24,775 bases of DNA from JAQUQI01 sp041650035 (lineage in GTDB: Bacteria; Omnitrophota; Gorgyraeia; JABMRG01), in the NCBI GenBank assembly GCA_041650035.1, contig JBAZLY010000016.1, positions 1 to 24,775 of the forward strand. The letters are read 5' to 3'. Position 1 is the first letter of the stretch; every line of letters begins with the position of its first letter. The position numbers and the translations under genes were made by a program. The notes beneath the pieces were generated by a model, which had not been told where the DNA came from, did not search any database, and was given only the letters and a program-made list of their open reading frames with translations. Positions 14,769 through 22,707 of this stretch are shown one piece after another.

Positions 14769-16685
14769 TTATGCCAGCGATGCCATTATCCTGGAGAGTT
14801 TATGAACAGCTACACCTATTACTTCGTCGGCGCCGCCATAATAATGATATATAGTATCCCCCCGCAGAATGTGAGAGCAGGGAAATACCACATTCGGCAC
14901 CTGACCCTGCTCTTCATATTTCTTAATAGGTTCCAGGACCGAATCGTTTGTGCGCGACAAAACAATCGTCGGGTTCTTTAAATCGAGTAGGGCCGCGCCA
15001 AGCCGGTAATGCTTGTCTTCTCCTATCCCGTGATAAAACATAAGCCAGCCCTGTTTTGTCCTTAAAGGCGGCCCGGCCAGACCGATCTTTCTGCTGTCCC
15101 ACATGCCGTATCTCGGCCCCATGACCCTGATACCACGATTGACCTCTTTAACCGCGCTTTTTAATGAAGCCAAAAAGTCAAAACATATCTGATGTCTGAT
15201 ACGATGCACAAGGCAGTATTTATCCTTAAACATTTCAGGGAACAGACAGGCATCCTTATCGTCTATGCCCGGCGGCGTTATCAGTGTGGGCCGCGACCAA
15301 TTCCATCTCCTCCTTAGGAAATCATTTACCGAAATCCATGTCATGGCAACCCTCGGTACGGCAATCCCGTTATACGCCGTATAAAACATATACAGCAGGC
15401 TGCCTATCTTTATAATGCGCGGATCCTCGCAGCCTGAATTCCCGTTTACTATCTTTTTCATTTCAAAATCCATCCTGGGGACATAGATAGGCTCGGGCAG
15501 ACGCTCATCTATCTTAAACCCGTCTTTGCTTACGGCATATCCCATCGTAGATGTATTACTTTCAGACATAGCCCTGTATATGATATGTATCTTACCATCC
15601 AACTCGACAGCAGCAGGATTAAACACAGCTCTGTCCTCCCACGCGTGTTCTTTTATGGGGCTAAGTATAGGGTTTTTCTTGCCGCGCGTAGAGTAATTCT
15701 CCCTGCCGGCAGGGGTCATGCTCTCCAGAAGGCAGGGCAGACTGACGCTGGCAACGCAGGATGTGGTATCAGCGGCGCCATAAAATATGCTTAAAGTCTT
15801 TTCCTTGATAATAGCGCCCGACGGGAATATTACATTAGGTATCTGCCCAAACTTCTCATAGCTTGCTTCAGGAACCATGATAGGGTGCTTGGTGCGGCCG
15901 ATAATCCTGGATGGATCTTTGAGGTCCAAGAGAAGCGCTTCAATACCGAAGATTTTGTTATTGGTTGGGTAATTTTGTATATGCGCGTATATAAGCAGCC
16001 AACCGTCCTTTGTCTTGACAGGGGCAGCGCCCACCTCAACATGGTCTGTAGGCACCCTTTTTACATGGAACATGTTTTTATTAAGTTTTTTATACCAATT
16101 CCTCCAATAAGATATATCCCATATCTCTTCCTCATAATCAAACTGGGCAATGGCAATACGCGCGGCGCGTTTAGTGTGGTCTGTATTTGCTGTTAGTATA
16201 GCGGTTATCTTCCCGTTTATCTTTCTGGGGAAAAGAGCCATTGCCTTGGCATTAAAAGGTGTTACCAGGTGTTTTGACTCTATGGTCTTAAAATCCCTCG
16301 TAACGGCGCAGGCAACCTTTATGCCAAAATACCTGAAAGGAAAACATGACAAAGCAGTATAAAAGATAAAATATTTACCGTTAAGCTCCGTTACGCGCGG
16401 GTCCTCGCAACCGTATTTCTCCCATGAAAATTCAGGTTTTACGAGCTGGCTCTGCTTGCTGAAAAAGACACCGTCCACGCTCTTAGCGTATCCTATAGTA
16501 GAGATATACGGGCCGTTTTGAGGCACAAGATCCGGTTCTGACATGGCGCGATATACCGCGTGAATAGTCTTTTTATCTTTGCCATCCCGTACCGCAGACC
16601 AATTGAACGCAGCTACCGCTTCCCATTGATTTCTGCTATACGGCTTGATAAGAGGGTTATGGGTGGAGCGTTTTACTGAATACAT
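14769..16685 (-). CDS. GH130-family protein with two complete domains
   Basis: GH130 enzymes are five-bladed beta-propellers that phosphorolyse or hydrolyse beta-mannosides, usually releasing mannose 1-phosphate. Typical members have 300 to 400 residues; this one has 638 and reads as two domains in tandem. Domain 1 (about 5-320) has the catalytic-Asp motif GCEDPR at 92-97, with HAVYRAMSE before it and DGWLLIYAHIQ and NVIFPSGAII after. Domain 2 (about 335-638) has VFNPAAVELDGKIHIIYRAM, GCEDPR at 418-423, MWDSRKIGLAGPPLRT, GWLMFYHGIGED and NVVFPCSHIL. Both keep the core motif, so both could be active. No signal peptide is seen, so it should be cytoplasmic. It is third in an operon with a second GH130 protein and a phosphomannose isomerase. 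Whether it acts as phosphorylase or hydrolase cannot be decided by eye. Confidence 0.85.
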   Translation of the reverse strand: MYSVKRSTHNPLIKPYSRNQWEAVAAFNWSAVRDGKDKKTIHAVYRAMSEPDLVPQNGPYISTIGYAKSVDGVFFSKQSQLVKPEFSWEKYGCEDPRVTELNGKYFIFYTALSCFPFRYFGIKVACAVTRDFKTIESKHLVTPFNAKAMALFPRKINGKITAILTANTDHTKRAARIAIAQFDYEEEIWDISYWRNWYKKLNKNMFHVKRVPTDHVEVGAAPVKTKDGWLLIYAHIQNYPTNNKIFGIEALLLDLKDPSRIIGRTKHPIMVPEASYEKFGQIPNVIFPSGAIIKEKTLSIFYGAADTTSCVASVSLPCLLESMTPAGRENYSTRGKKNPILSPIKEHAWEDRAVFNPAAVELDGKIHIIYRAMSESNTSTMGYAVSKDGFKIDERLPEPIYVPRMDFEMKKIVNGNSGCEDPRIIKIGSLLYMFYTAYNGIAVPRVAMTWISVNDFLRRRWNWSRPTLITPPGIDDKDACLFPEMFKDKYCLVHRIRHQICFDFLASLKSAVKEVNRGIRVMGPRYGMWDSRKIGLAGPPLRTKQGWLMFYHGIGEDKHYRLGAALLDLKNPTIVLSRTNDSVLEPIKKYEEQGQVPNVVFPCSHILRGDTIYHYYGGADEVIGVAVHKLSRIMASLA

Positions 16686-16735
16686 GATAATCTACCTTTC
16701 ACGGATTGTTGATACGGGTTTATATTTTACAGTTT

Positions 16736-16784
16736 GGGGGCAGGCACTGAAACTATTCCATAATATCTTCAGCAACCAGCCCCC
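16736..16784. repeat. inverted repeat between the two GH130 genes
   Basis: GGGGGC (16736-16741) and CTGAA (16747-16751) face TTCAG (16768-16772) and GCCCCC (16779-16784), making a two-part stem with an internal loop. It lies in the 113-base gap between two operon genes and has no T tract. It may be an mRNA-stabilising hairpin. Confidence 0.4.
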
Positions 16785-16798
16785 GATTATGACAAGCT

Positions 16799-18703
16799 CT
16801 ATGAATAAGTAACTTCCTTTAGAGTGTAACCGACTGTCCTGTCCTTCTTGACATTATCTATAAATTGATCGAGTTGGGCAGTCGCGCAGCATACCACCTT
16901 ATCTGCTCCGCCGTAATAGACAAAAAGCTCCTTATTTAACACAACAGCGCCACACGGGTAAACGACACCGGCCTTGCCAGCATTCTCATAATGCTTATCC
17001 GGTTTTAGTATGGGGTTACTGGTCCTGTATAACACCTTTGACGGGTCATTGAGATCCAGTATCATAGCGCCTATCTTATAACGCGTGGCATCCCTGTCGT
17101 CAACGGCATGATAGATGACAAGCCACCCGTCTTCCGTCTTGATCGGCGTGGCACCCACGCTTAATTTTCTGCTGTCCCACATTCCCGGCCGGGTGGTAAT
17201 CCTGGCCTTTGCTTCAAGCCATTTTCCGTCATCAAATTTCAAATCATCTCTATAGTCAATTAATATATGAGGGAATATCCTGTGGAAGATCACATATTTT
17301 CCTTTTACCTTTTCCGGCAGGATACAACCGCTTTTATTTACCACGCCCGGAGCTGATATCAAGATCGGCTCGGCCCATTTCCATTCCTTCTCCCTGAAAT
17401 CATCCCTGCGTATAGAGCTTAAAGCGATGCGCGGGTGCGAATACCCTGAATACGCGACATATGTCAAATATACCTTATCGTCAATAGCCGTAAGTTTGGG
17501 GTCTTCACACCCCGCCCAACCACAGCCCGATTTATAAAGGTCTGTCCTTTGTCTGGGCCTTGTGACAGCCCCTTCAAATTCCTTCGTGGGATAATAGGCC
17601 GGCTCGCTTAATGTCTCATCAATAGTATAGCCGTCCCTTGTCGAGGCATAACCAAGACAAGAATAACCTCCCTTTCCTACAGCCCTATATAGCAGATGAA
17701 CCCTGCCGTCATCGTATAAGGCGGCGGGATTAAAGGTCGCCTCGGATTCCCATTCATTCATGGCATTGGGCACAATAATAGGATTTTTATAAAATCTTTT
17801 TAGCTTCGCGAAGGCTTTTTTCTCGGCGACACCGGGGAAAGGCTTGTTTATGGCAACCGCGAAAAGTCCTTTTATCTTTGAGGCAAAATAGAGAAATATC
17901 TTTTCTTTGTAAAACGCGGCGCCTATCGAATACATAGGTTCGCTTCCGGAAGGAAGCTTCTCCTGCCATAAGGGCGCTTCTGATCGCCATATAAGGCTAT
18001 TGGGGTCATATATAGAAAATAACGCCCCGCCTACCTGCAAAACCTGGCTGTCACCCTCCTTGTATGAAGCGTCATACACGACTAAGAGCCCGTAAGTAGT
18101 CAGAGAAACCGACAACACGGTAAGGGGCGAATTATCAAAAAAGTTATTTCTCGGCTCAAGGCAGGCTGTATTTGATATCTTCCATTTTGTAAGGTCTGTT
18201 GAAAACGCGGTCTTTATAGAACAATTTCCAAGATACATCACATATTGTTCTCTGCATTTATAACCAGGCGATAGTATTCCTTGTTCTTTAGCGGTAGAAA
18301 CCTTGCCGATGACCTTAAAATTCTTCAGATCCTTTGACACAGCCGACATCAGGCAATTTTCAGCCCTGCCCTTCTGCAGGTATGTCATAAAATAACCCTT
18401 ATCACAAGCCGATATGCTAATGCGCTCGCGCTGCGATATATCATCTACCTTGCCGGAATCAGACACGACCGATATCTTGGACCCGGACGCCTTAAAGCTT
18501 ATCCCTGTCCTGCTTTTTGAAAGATAAAGCGCCGTCTGGCCCGGGGCGGCTAATTTGAAGAACAGCGACAGCTGACCCTTATCGACAATAACGCCTATGG
18601 GGTGCTTTAACCGGCCGGATACTACCTGTTTTTTACGCCTCTTTATCTTGCCGATCACCCTTTTTACCAAACCCCCGCGGCCTGCCTTAATCTTTTTCTT
18701 CAT
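16799..18703 (-). CDS. GH130-family protein with degenerate N-terminal propeller
   Basis: This is a 634-residue paralogue of the neighbouring double GH130 protein. A very basic N-terminus (1-34) leads into a propeller-like half (about 35-300) with repeats such as GQLSLFFKLA, ISISACDKGYFMTYLQ and GLLVVYDASYKEGDSQ, but without the GCEDP motif. The C-terminal half (about 303-630) is a full GH130 domain: KNPIIVPNAMNEWESEATFN, GRVHLLYRAVG, GCEDPK at 398-403, PGMWDSRKLSVGATPIKT, GWLVIYHAVDD and FVYYGGAD. The first half may have become a binding or scaffolding module. ATG 18703 is preferred (G-rich ribosome site, 12 bases after the cupin stop); a GTG at 18712 is possible. Probable role is mannoside breakdown together with the genes on both sides. 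Confidence 0.82.
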   Translation of the reverse strand: MKKKIKAGRGGLVKRVIGKIKRRKKQVVSGRLKHPIGVIVDKGQLSLFFKLAAPGQTALYLSKSRTGISFKASGSKISVVSDSGKVDDISQRERISISACDKGYFMTYLQKGRAENCLMSAVSKDLKNFKVIGKVSTAKEQGILSPGYKCREQYVMYLGNCSIKTAFSTDLTKWKISNTACLEPRNNFFDNSPLTVLSVSLTTYGLLVVYDASYKEGDSQVLQVGGALFSIYDPNSLIWRSEAPLWQEKLPSGSEPMYSIGAAFYKEKIFLYFASKIKGLFAVAINKPFPGVAEKKAFAKLKRFYKNPIIVPNAMNEWESEATFNPAALYDDGRVHLLYRAVGKGGYSCLGYASTRDGYTIDETLSEPAYYPTKEFEGAVTRPRQRTDLYKSGCGWAGCEDPKLTAIDDKVYLTYVAYSGYSHPRIALSSIRRDDFREKEWKWAEPILISAPGVVNKSGCILPEKVKGKYVIFHRIFPHILIDYRDDLKFDDGKWLEAKARITTRPGMWDSRKLSVGATPIKTEDGWLVIYHAVDDRDATRYKIGAMILDLNDPSKVLYRTSNPILKPDKHYENAGKAGVVYPCGAVVLNKELFVYYGGADKVVCCATAQLDQFIDNVKKDRTVGYTLKEVTYS

Positions 18704-18715
18704 TTCCCACACCCC

Positions 18716-19054
18716 TTACCTGTTGTATTTATCTTCAAGCCTGACAATATCATTTTCATCAAACTCGCCAAACGATATTTCAAGCATTTTTATTCCGGAA
18801 TCTTGAGCCTCTATGCGGTGCCTTTGTCTTTTTTCTATAAAAAACTCATCTCCTTCTCTGGCTGGAATAATGCTATCGCCTAAAGTGATGTCGCCCGCGC
18901 CTGAAAGCATTTTCCAGAATTCTTCCCTTTTATTGTGAAACTGCAGGCTTAAAGATTCGTTGGGGTTAACCGTAATAATTTTCACGGTAACAGGTTCCTG
19001 TTTCGTGAATTGTTCAAACATGCCCCACGGCCTTTTCTCGGTATATTTTTTCAT
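18716..19054 (-). CDS. mannose-6-phosphate isomerase, cupin type
   Basis: This 112-residue single-domain cupin matches the type II phosphomannose isomerases, which also form the C-terminal domain of ManC/AlgA. Landmarks are KRPWGMFEQF (7-16), VKIITVNPNESLSLQFHNKREEFW (split here by function: the metal site is His40 and Glu45), GAGDITLGD, EGDEFFIEKRQRHR with His79, and LEISFGEFDENDIVRLEDKY. It interconverts mannose 6-phosphate and fructose 6-phosphate, linking mannose released by the downstream GH130 proteins to glycolysis. Start ATG 19054 has GGAA six bases upstream. It is the first gene of the operon; no convincing promoter was found. Confidence 0.85.
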   Translation of the reverse strand: MKKYTEKRPWGMFEQFTKQEPVTVKIITVNPNESLSLQFHNKREEFWKMLSGAGDITLGDSIIPAREGDEFFIEKRQRHRIEAQDSGIKMLEISFGEFDENDIVRLEDKYNR

Positions 19055-19440
19055 AAAATTCCGGTAAAAAGTTTTTATTTCGCGGGAAGAAAAGACAACC
19101 CTCCCTGCACGGTATCTATATCAAAACTAATTTTAACGAATACAATATAAGAGAATGATTGAAATAATCTTGATGAGACCAAACAAAGTAAACAGCCCCT
19201 ATGTTTCTGCCTAACCATACCGGCCAGTGTATTACTTAAAGAACAGTATACACAGTACCAAACAAGACAGCCGAATACCCTTTTAACAAGCGTAATGTTA
19301 CTCCAATAAATAGTAATTGTCAATGATATAATTGCAGACTGTCAAGCAGATTTAAAAATGTCTCATTCTTACCGATTTTAAAATATCACGTTAAAGTAAC
19401 AGCCTTTTTTCTTTGTTAATACTGTGAATTAGTGGATAAA
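19055..19440. other. gene-free stretch beside the transposon relic
   Basis: These 386 bases lie between the cupin gene and the transposase remnant. An 82-residue minus-strand frame (19075-19323) is Cys-rich and hydrophobic, lacks a ribosome site and resembles no known protein, so it is not called. The 3' flank and any left terminal repeat of the insertion element should lie here, but no terminal inverted repeat could be matched because the other end of the element is gone. Confidence 0.5.
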
Positions 19441-20520
19441 TCATGACGCCTTCCTTATCCTAAACTTTCTAAAGAACCTGTATGGGTGATCCTTTGGCAG
19501 GATATACCTTGGCTTTCTTTGTTTTAGCTTCTGTTTTGGCTTATCAGGCCTCTATCTATCATCTCATGCTTAAGCTCTTTACCTTTGCGGCATAGCTGAA
19601 CCTTTCCATTAAGGTATTTTTCCACCTGTGCGCCATCTATCCTTGGGATATTCAGTATCTGGTAGAATTTGTTATTGTATCGTATGGCAAAACCCTTTCT
19701 TAGGGCCGCTTCATTCTTTATGCAGAATATCCTGCCTGGATTAATATGCTTCGGCACTGTAGTGTACAGGTTGACCTTGCCTTTGGCCATTACGGCGAAT
19801 TTGCGGTTGTTCTTAGGGAAGTAGTATCTTTTCGCAAACTTATTGGCATCTTCTACGGTCAATATCTTCTCAATTCTCATCTCTTTGATAAAGCGGTCTT
19901 GATGTGTTTTTAAAGGATCTTTCTACCCTGCCCTTGGCTTGGGCCGAGTTCGCGTATATTATGGTTATATTTAATTCTGATAACGCCCGGTCAAACTGGG
20001 TTAAGTTCTTTTAGTTGTTCAGCTCATCTTCAAGAGTAGATTTTTTAGTCGATTTATATGTAAAGTGCTTATCTAGATAAACACTTTGAGGCATGCCGTA
20101 TTTTTGAATATACTTTTTAAGGCTCTCCATAGCAGGCATAAGGCCTTCATATTCATAAAACAGGTCATAACACCTACCTGTGGCGTCATCCATATACCCT
20201 ATAAGCACGTATTTAGGATTTCTGTCTTCAAACCACTCATAATGAGAGCTATCCTGCTGTACCATATGCCCAAAAAATCTCTTCTTGGCCGCTACAAGCG
20301 GTTTTGGAGCTTTACGCTTCTTATACTCAATATCAGCTTGCTTAAACCAAATACGTAAGGGCTCAGGGTGAACATATAGTTTATCTCTTTCAAAGAGCTT
20401 TTCAACCGCAAAGGTAGGACCAAATCCTTTATATGTTGTGTTGCACATCTTGAGTATCTTATTCTTGTGATCAAGCCCTGCTGTTCCATGAGAAGGCCTG
20501 CCTCTATGGTTATATATTAG
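19441..20520 (-). pseudogene. decayed ISNCY/IS1202-like transposase
   Basis: Reading through three lesions gives an integrase-core transposase of the ISNCY/IS1202 type. It begins LIYNHRGRPS and runs through YKGFGPTFAVEKL, VQQDSSHYEWFED (first Asp), YIDDATGR-like GYMDDATGR, PQSVYLDKHFTYKS (second Asp), NSAQAKGRVERSFK (Glu) and AKRYYFPKNNRKFAV. It ends YILPKDHPYRFFRKFRIRK just before TGA 19443-19441. Lesions are an in-frame TAA after DELNN (about 20011), an extra A in an A-run near 19908 that shifts the frame, and another shift near 19544. The N-terminal helix-turn-helix region is missing: the frame meets a stop just upstream of 20520. The element cannot move by itself. Confidence 0.85.
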
Positions 20521-20523
20521 GGC

Positions 20524-20871
20524 TTATACCCGGTATCCGCATAACGTAAACCAGCGGCATCGCTTAACACCTTTCTCGCATAGAATACCCCTGATATACC
20601 TTAAACAACGTTTATTACTAACTCCGATCCCGTAAGTCGTAAAGATAACCGCCTCTTTTCCTTCAAGCCCACGGCACTTATCCAGGTAAGTGTTGACCGC
20701 TGGCATGGGGCCAAATACCTGGAATGCCTAACTCCAAAAACCCGAATACCTCTGCCGCAACATAGGCCTTATCACATCAACCTGCGCGGCATCCTTCAGA
20801 GCACTCGCGAACGCCTCGGCGGCTATTTGGGTATTACCGCTAAATGAAAAATAAACGATTATGCATTTCAC
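20524..20871 (-). pseudogene. flavodoxin-like remnant, frameshifted and truncated
   Basis: From a GTG at 20871, preceded by AAGG, the frame reads MKCIIVYFSFSGNTQIAAEA, with the FMN phosphate-loop pattern of flavodoxins. It then hits TAG near 20734. The expected continuation (AAEVFGFLELGIPGIW) is in a second frame, and PAVNTYLDKCRGLEGKEAV, IFTTYGIGVSNKRCLRYI and FTLCGYRV are in a third. At least two frameshifts are therefore present. The sequence stops where the transposase remnant begins, which suggests the insertion removed the 3' end. It lies 17 bases downstream of the 278-residue gene and was probably part of that operon. Confidence 0.75.
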
Positions 20872-20888
20872 AGATTTACCTTACACCT

Positions 20889-21725
20889 CTACCAGGCATA
20901 TGACCTGACTCTGTTAAGCCAGCCTGTCAGCCACTTGGTCTCATCACGGGCCTCCGGCGAATTATCGACACGCCTTATAAGTATTTTCTCGGCGCAGGCG
21001 GAAAACTCCAAGACGGCATCTCTATCCGTGGCATCGTTTTTCATCTCTGACAATACCTGTAACAACCCCCAGCCATCGCCATCATACCTTTCCGATTCCG
21101 ATATCCCCATACCTTTAAAAATACCATAGTCCACTACGGCGTATAATCCCCGGGTGGTTGAGATAAGCTTTTCAAGCCTGTGGATAATACGTGCCTCGTC
21201 CCCGCGGGCATCAATGGATAATATCATCATCGCGATAGAACTCTTGAAACGGGACACGATAAATTCCGCCTGAACGGCCTTTGTGCCTTCTATAAAAATC
21301 CTAAGTTCGTTAAAGCGAGCTGTGTTTTTTGAACACGTGAACTCTTCTCTTGTCCGCCACGGACAATGAGGACGCGCGCCGTTTACCTCTTTAAGCCACA
21401 CGGGGATGCCGACTCCTGACAATTCGGCATATTTCAAAAATAACGGAAATACCTCCGTAAACCGGCCTTTAACTCCTTTCGGATACCATATGAAATGGCC
21501 TATGCCCAGAGAGAGAAAATCCTCCCCCTCGTTCCATTGCACAAGCAGTTTTTCTCTCGATGAGCACTCATTGGCAAATATCCTGTCTGCGATCCAACCT
21601 GCCTGTTCATGGTTTATGTCAATGTCAAATGCCCGGCAGTCGCGGGCAAAGGCCAGAAACAACATCACCAATAAAACGATCTCCTTTTTATTTTTGCCTC
21701 TGCATCTTGCGCGGGCGGATCCCAT
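20889..21725 (-). CDS. exported protein of unknown function, lysozyme-like motifs possible
   Basis: The 278-residue protein has a basic start and a hydrophobic signal or anchor (about 14-32, KEIVLLVMLFLAFARDC). The mature part carries distinctive motifs: ANECSS (51-56), WNEGEDFLSLGIGHFIWYP (64-82), LPxWL-like IPVWLKEVNG, CPWRTREEF, then VDYGIFKGMGISESERYDGDGWGLLQVL, and a C-terminal ETKWLTGWLNRVRSY. An Asn-Glu near the start of the domain followed by a GIGH motif recalls lysozyme-superfamily muramidases; this is inference from pattern only. ATG 21725 is chosen for its AGGA six bases upstream; the frame extends to 21761, inside xthA. It follows xthA by 19 bases. Confidence 0.65.
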   Translation of the reverse strand: MGSARARCRGKNKKEIVLLVMLFLAFARDCRAFDIDINHEQAGWIADRIFANECSSREKLLVQWNEGEDFLSLGIGHFIWYPKGVKGRFTEVFPLFLKYAELSGVGIPVWLKEVNGARPHCPWRTREEFTCSKNTARFNELRIFIEGTKAVQAEFIVSRFKSSIAMMILSIDARGDEARIIHRLEKLISTTRGLYAVVDYGIFKGMGISESERYDGDGWGLLQVLSEMKNDATDRDAVLEFSACAEKILIRRVDNSPEARDETKWLTGWLNRVRSYAW

Positions 21726-21744
21726 AATCTGTCCTAAACCAGTT

Positions 21745-22506
21745 TTAAAATTCAATATCAATGCCTACAGGGCAGTGATCGGAACCTGGCACATCTTTTT
21801 GGATAAAGGCTTTTTTTATTTTGTTTTTTAAACCATCACTTATAAAAAAATAATCTATCCTCCAACCAACGTCCCTCTGCCGGGCCGCTGTCTTATAATC
21901 CCACCAACTATAATTACCGGCCTGCTTATTGAACATCCTGAAGGTGTCAATAAACCCGGATAATATAAGCTTGTCTATCCACTCTCTTTCCACCGGCAAG
22001 AAACCCGAGACACCTTGGTTTTCCTTCGGGCGGGCCAAATCGATCTCTTTGTGGGCAGTATTAACATCTCCGCAGATGATCACATGCCTTTTTTCCTTAA
22101 GTTCCACGGCAAAGGCCAAAAACCTCTTATAAAAATCCAGTTTAAAACACAGCCTTTGGCGTGATGCCGAGCCGTTCGGGAAATATACGTTCAGCAGGTC
22201 AAATTCCTTAAACCTAAGGCATACCATTCTACCCTCGGCATCCAGGCCTGTATTCCCTGATCCTGTGCCTATAAGGCGCGCCTGCCGCCTGGACCACACG
22301 GCGGTTCCGCTATATCCCTTCTTTTCGGCACAAGAGGTATACAAATTATAGCCCGGCATCGCCGTCAACTGCGCGGGAAACTGCTCTGCTTGCGCCTTTA
22401 TCTCCTGCGCGCACACGATATCCGCGCCGGAGGATAAAAACCATCGTGTAAAACCTTTTTTATAAACCGCCCTTATACCGTTTACATTCCATGATAGTAT
22501 TTTCAT
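21745..22506 (-). CDS. xthA: exodeoxyribonuclease III / AP endonuclease
   Basis: This DNA repair nuclease cleaves at abasic sites and degrades duplex DNA 3' to 5'. The 253-residue protein starts MKILSWNVNGIRA, the family N-terminus. The metal ligand Glu35 lies in CAQEIK, and other landmarks are YSGTAVWSR, GDVNTAHKEIDLARP (Asp147, Asn149), FIDTFR, YSWWDY, WRIDYFF and the catalytic SDHCP (Asp243, His244). ATG 22506 agrees with family starts; a TTG at 22515 has a better-spaced AAAGGA and would add three residues, so the start is uncertain. It has its own promoter at 22583-22610 and appears to lead an operon with the exported 278-residue gene. Confidence 0.95.
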   Translation of the reverse strand: MKILSWNVNGIRAVYKKGFTRWFLSSGADIVCAQEIKAQAEQFPAQLTAMPGYNLYTSCAEKKGYSGTAVWSRRQARLIGTGSGNTGLDAEGRMVCLRFKEFDLLNVYFPNGSASRQRLCFKLDFYKRFLAFAVELKEKRHVIICGDVNTAHKEIDLARPKENQGVSGFLPVEREWIDKLILSGFIDTFRMFNKQAGNYSWWDYKTAARQRDVGWRIDYFFISDGLKNKIKKAFIQKDVPGSDHCPVGIDIEF

Positions 22507-22582
22507 ATAAACCAATAATGCTATCCTTTACGCCGGTTGTCGCGGCACTGCTTCCCGCGTATCTGCAAATACGCTATAACTG

Positions 22583-22610
22583 ATTATACATTAACCAAAT
22601 TAGAGCGCAA
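22583..22610 (-). promoter_or_regulatory. promoter of xthA
   Basis: Minus-strand TTGCGC (22610-22605), a 16-base spacer and a perfect TATAAT (22588-22583). The leader of about 70 bases contains a small hairpin, GCGTAT/ATACGC (22557-22574). Confidence 0.65.
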
Positions 22611-22664
22611 GATATTTTAACATAAACCGGTGTCTTGGCAGGCTGAGACTGCGGCAAAATAATA

Positions 22665-22693
22665 TTGTAACGCGCGCCCTCGTATGATATTAT
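22665..22693 (+). promoter_or_regulatory. promoter of the spermidine-synthase-like gene
   Basis: TTGTAA (22665-22670), a 17-base spacer and TATTAT (22688-22693) precede ATG 22708. The leader would be only about eight bases and would start at or inside the AGAGG ribosome site. Confidence 0.55.
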
Positions 22694-22707
22694 CATAAAG
22701 AGGCCCC

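Noticed and set aside
19075..19323. 82-residue Cys-rich minus-strand frame
   Set aside because: No ribosome site, odd composition and no recognisable similarity; it lies in the decayed region next to the transposase remnant.
20292..20489. 65-residue minus-strand frame at the transposase N-terminal part
   Set aside because: It is a shifted frame; the adjacent frame gives LIYNHRGRPS and continues directly into the transposase core.
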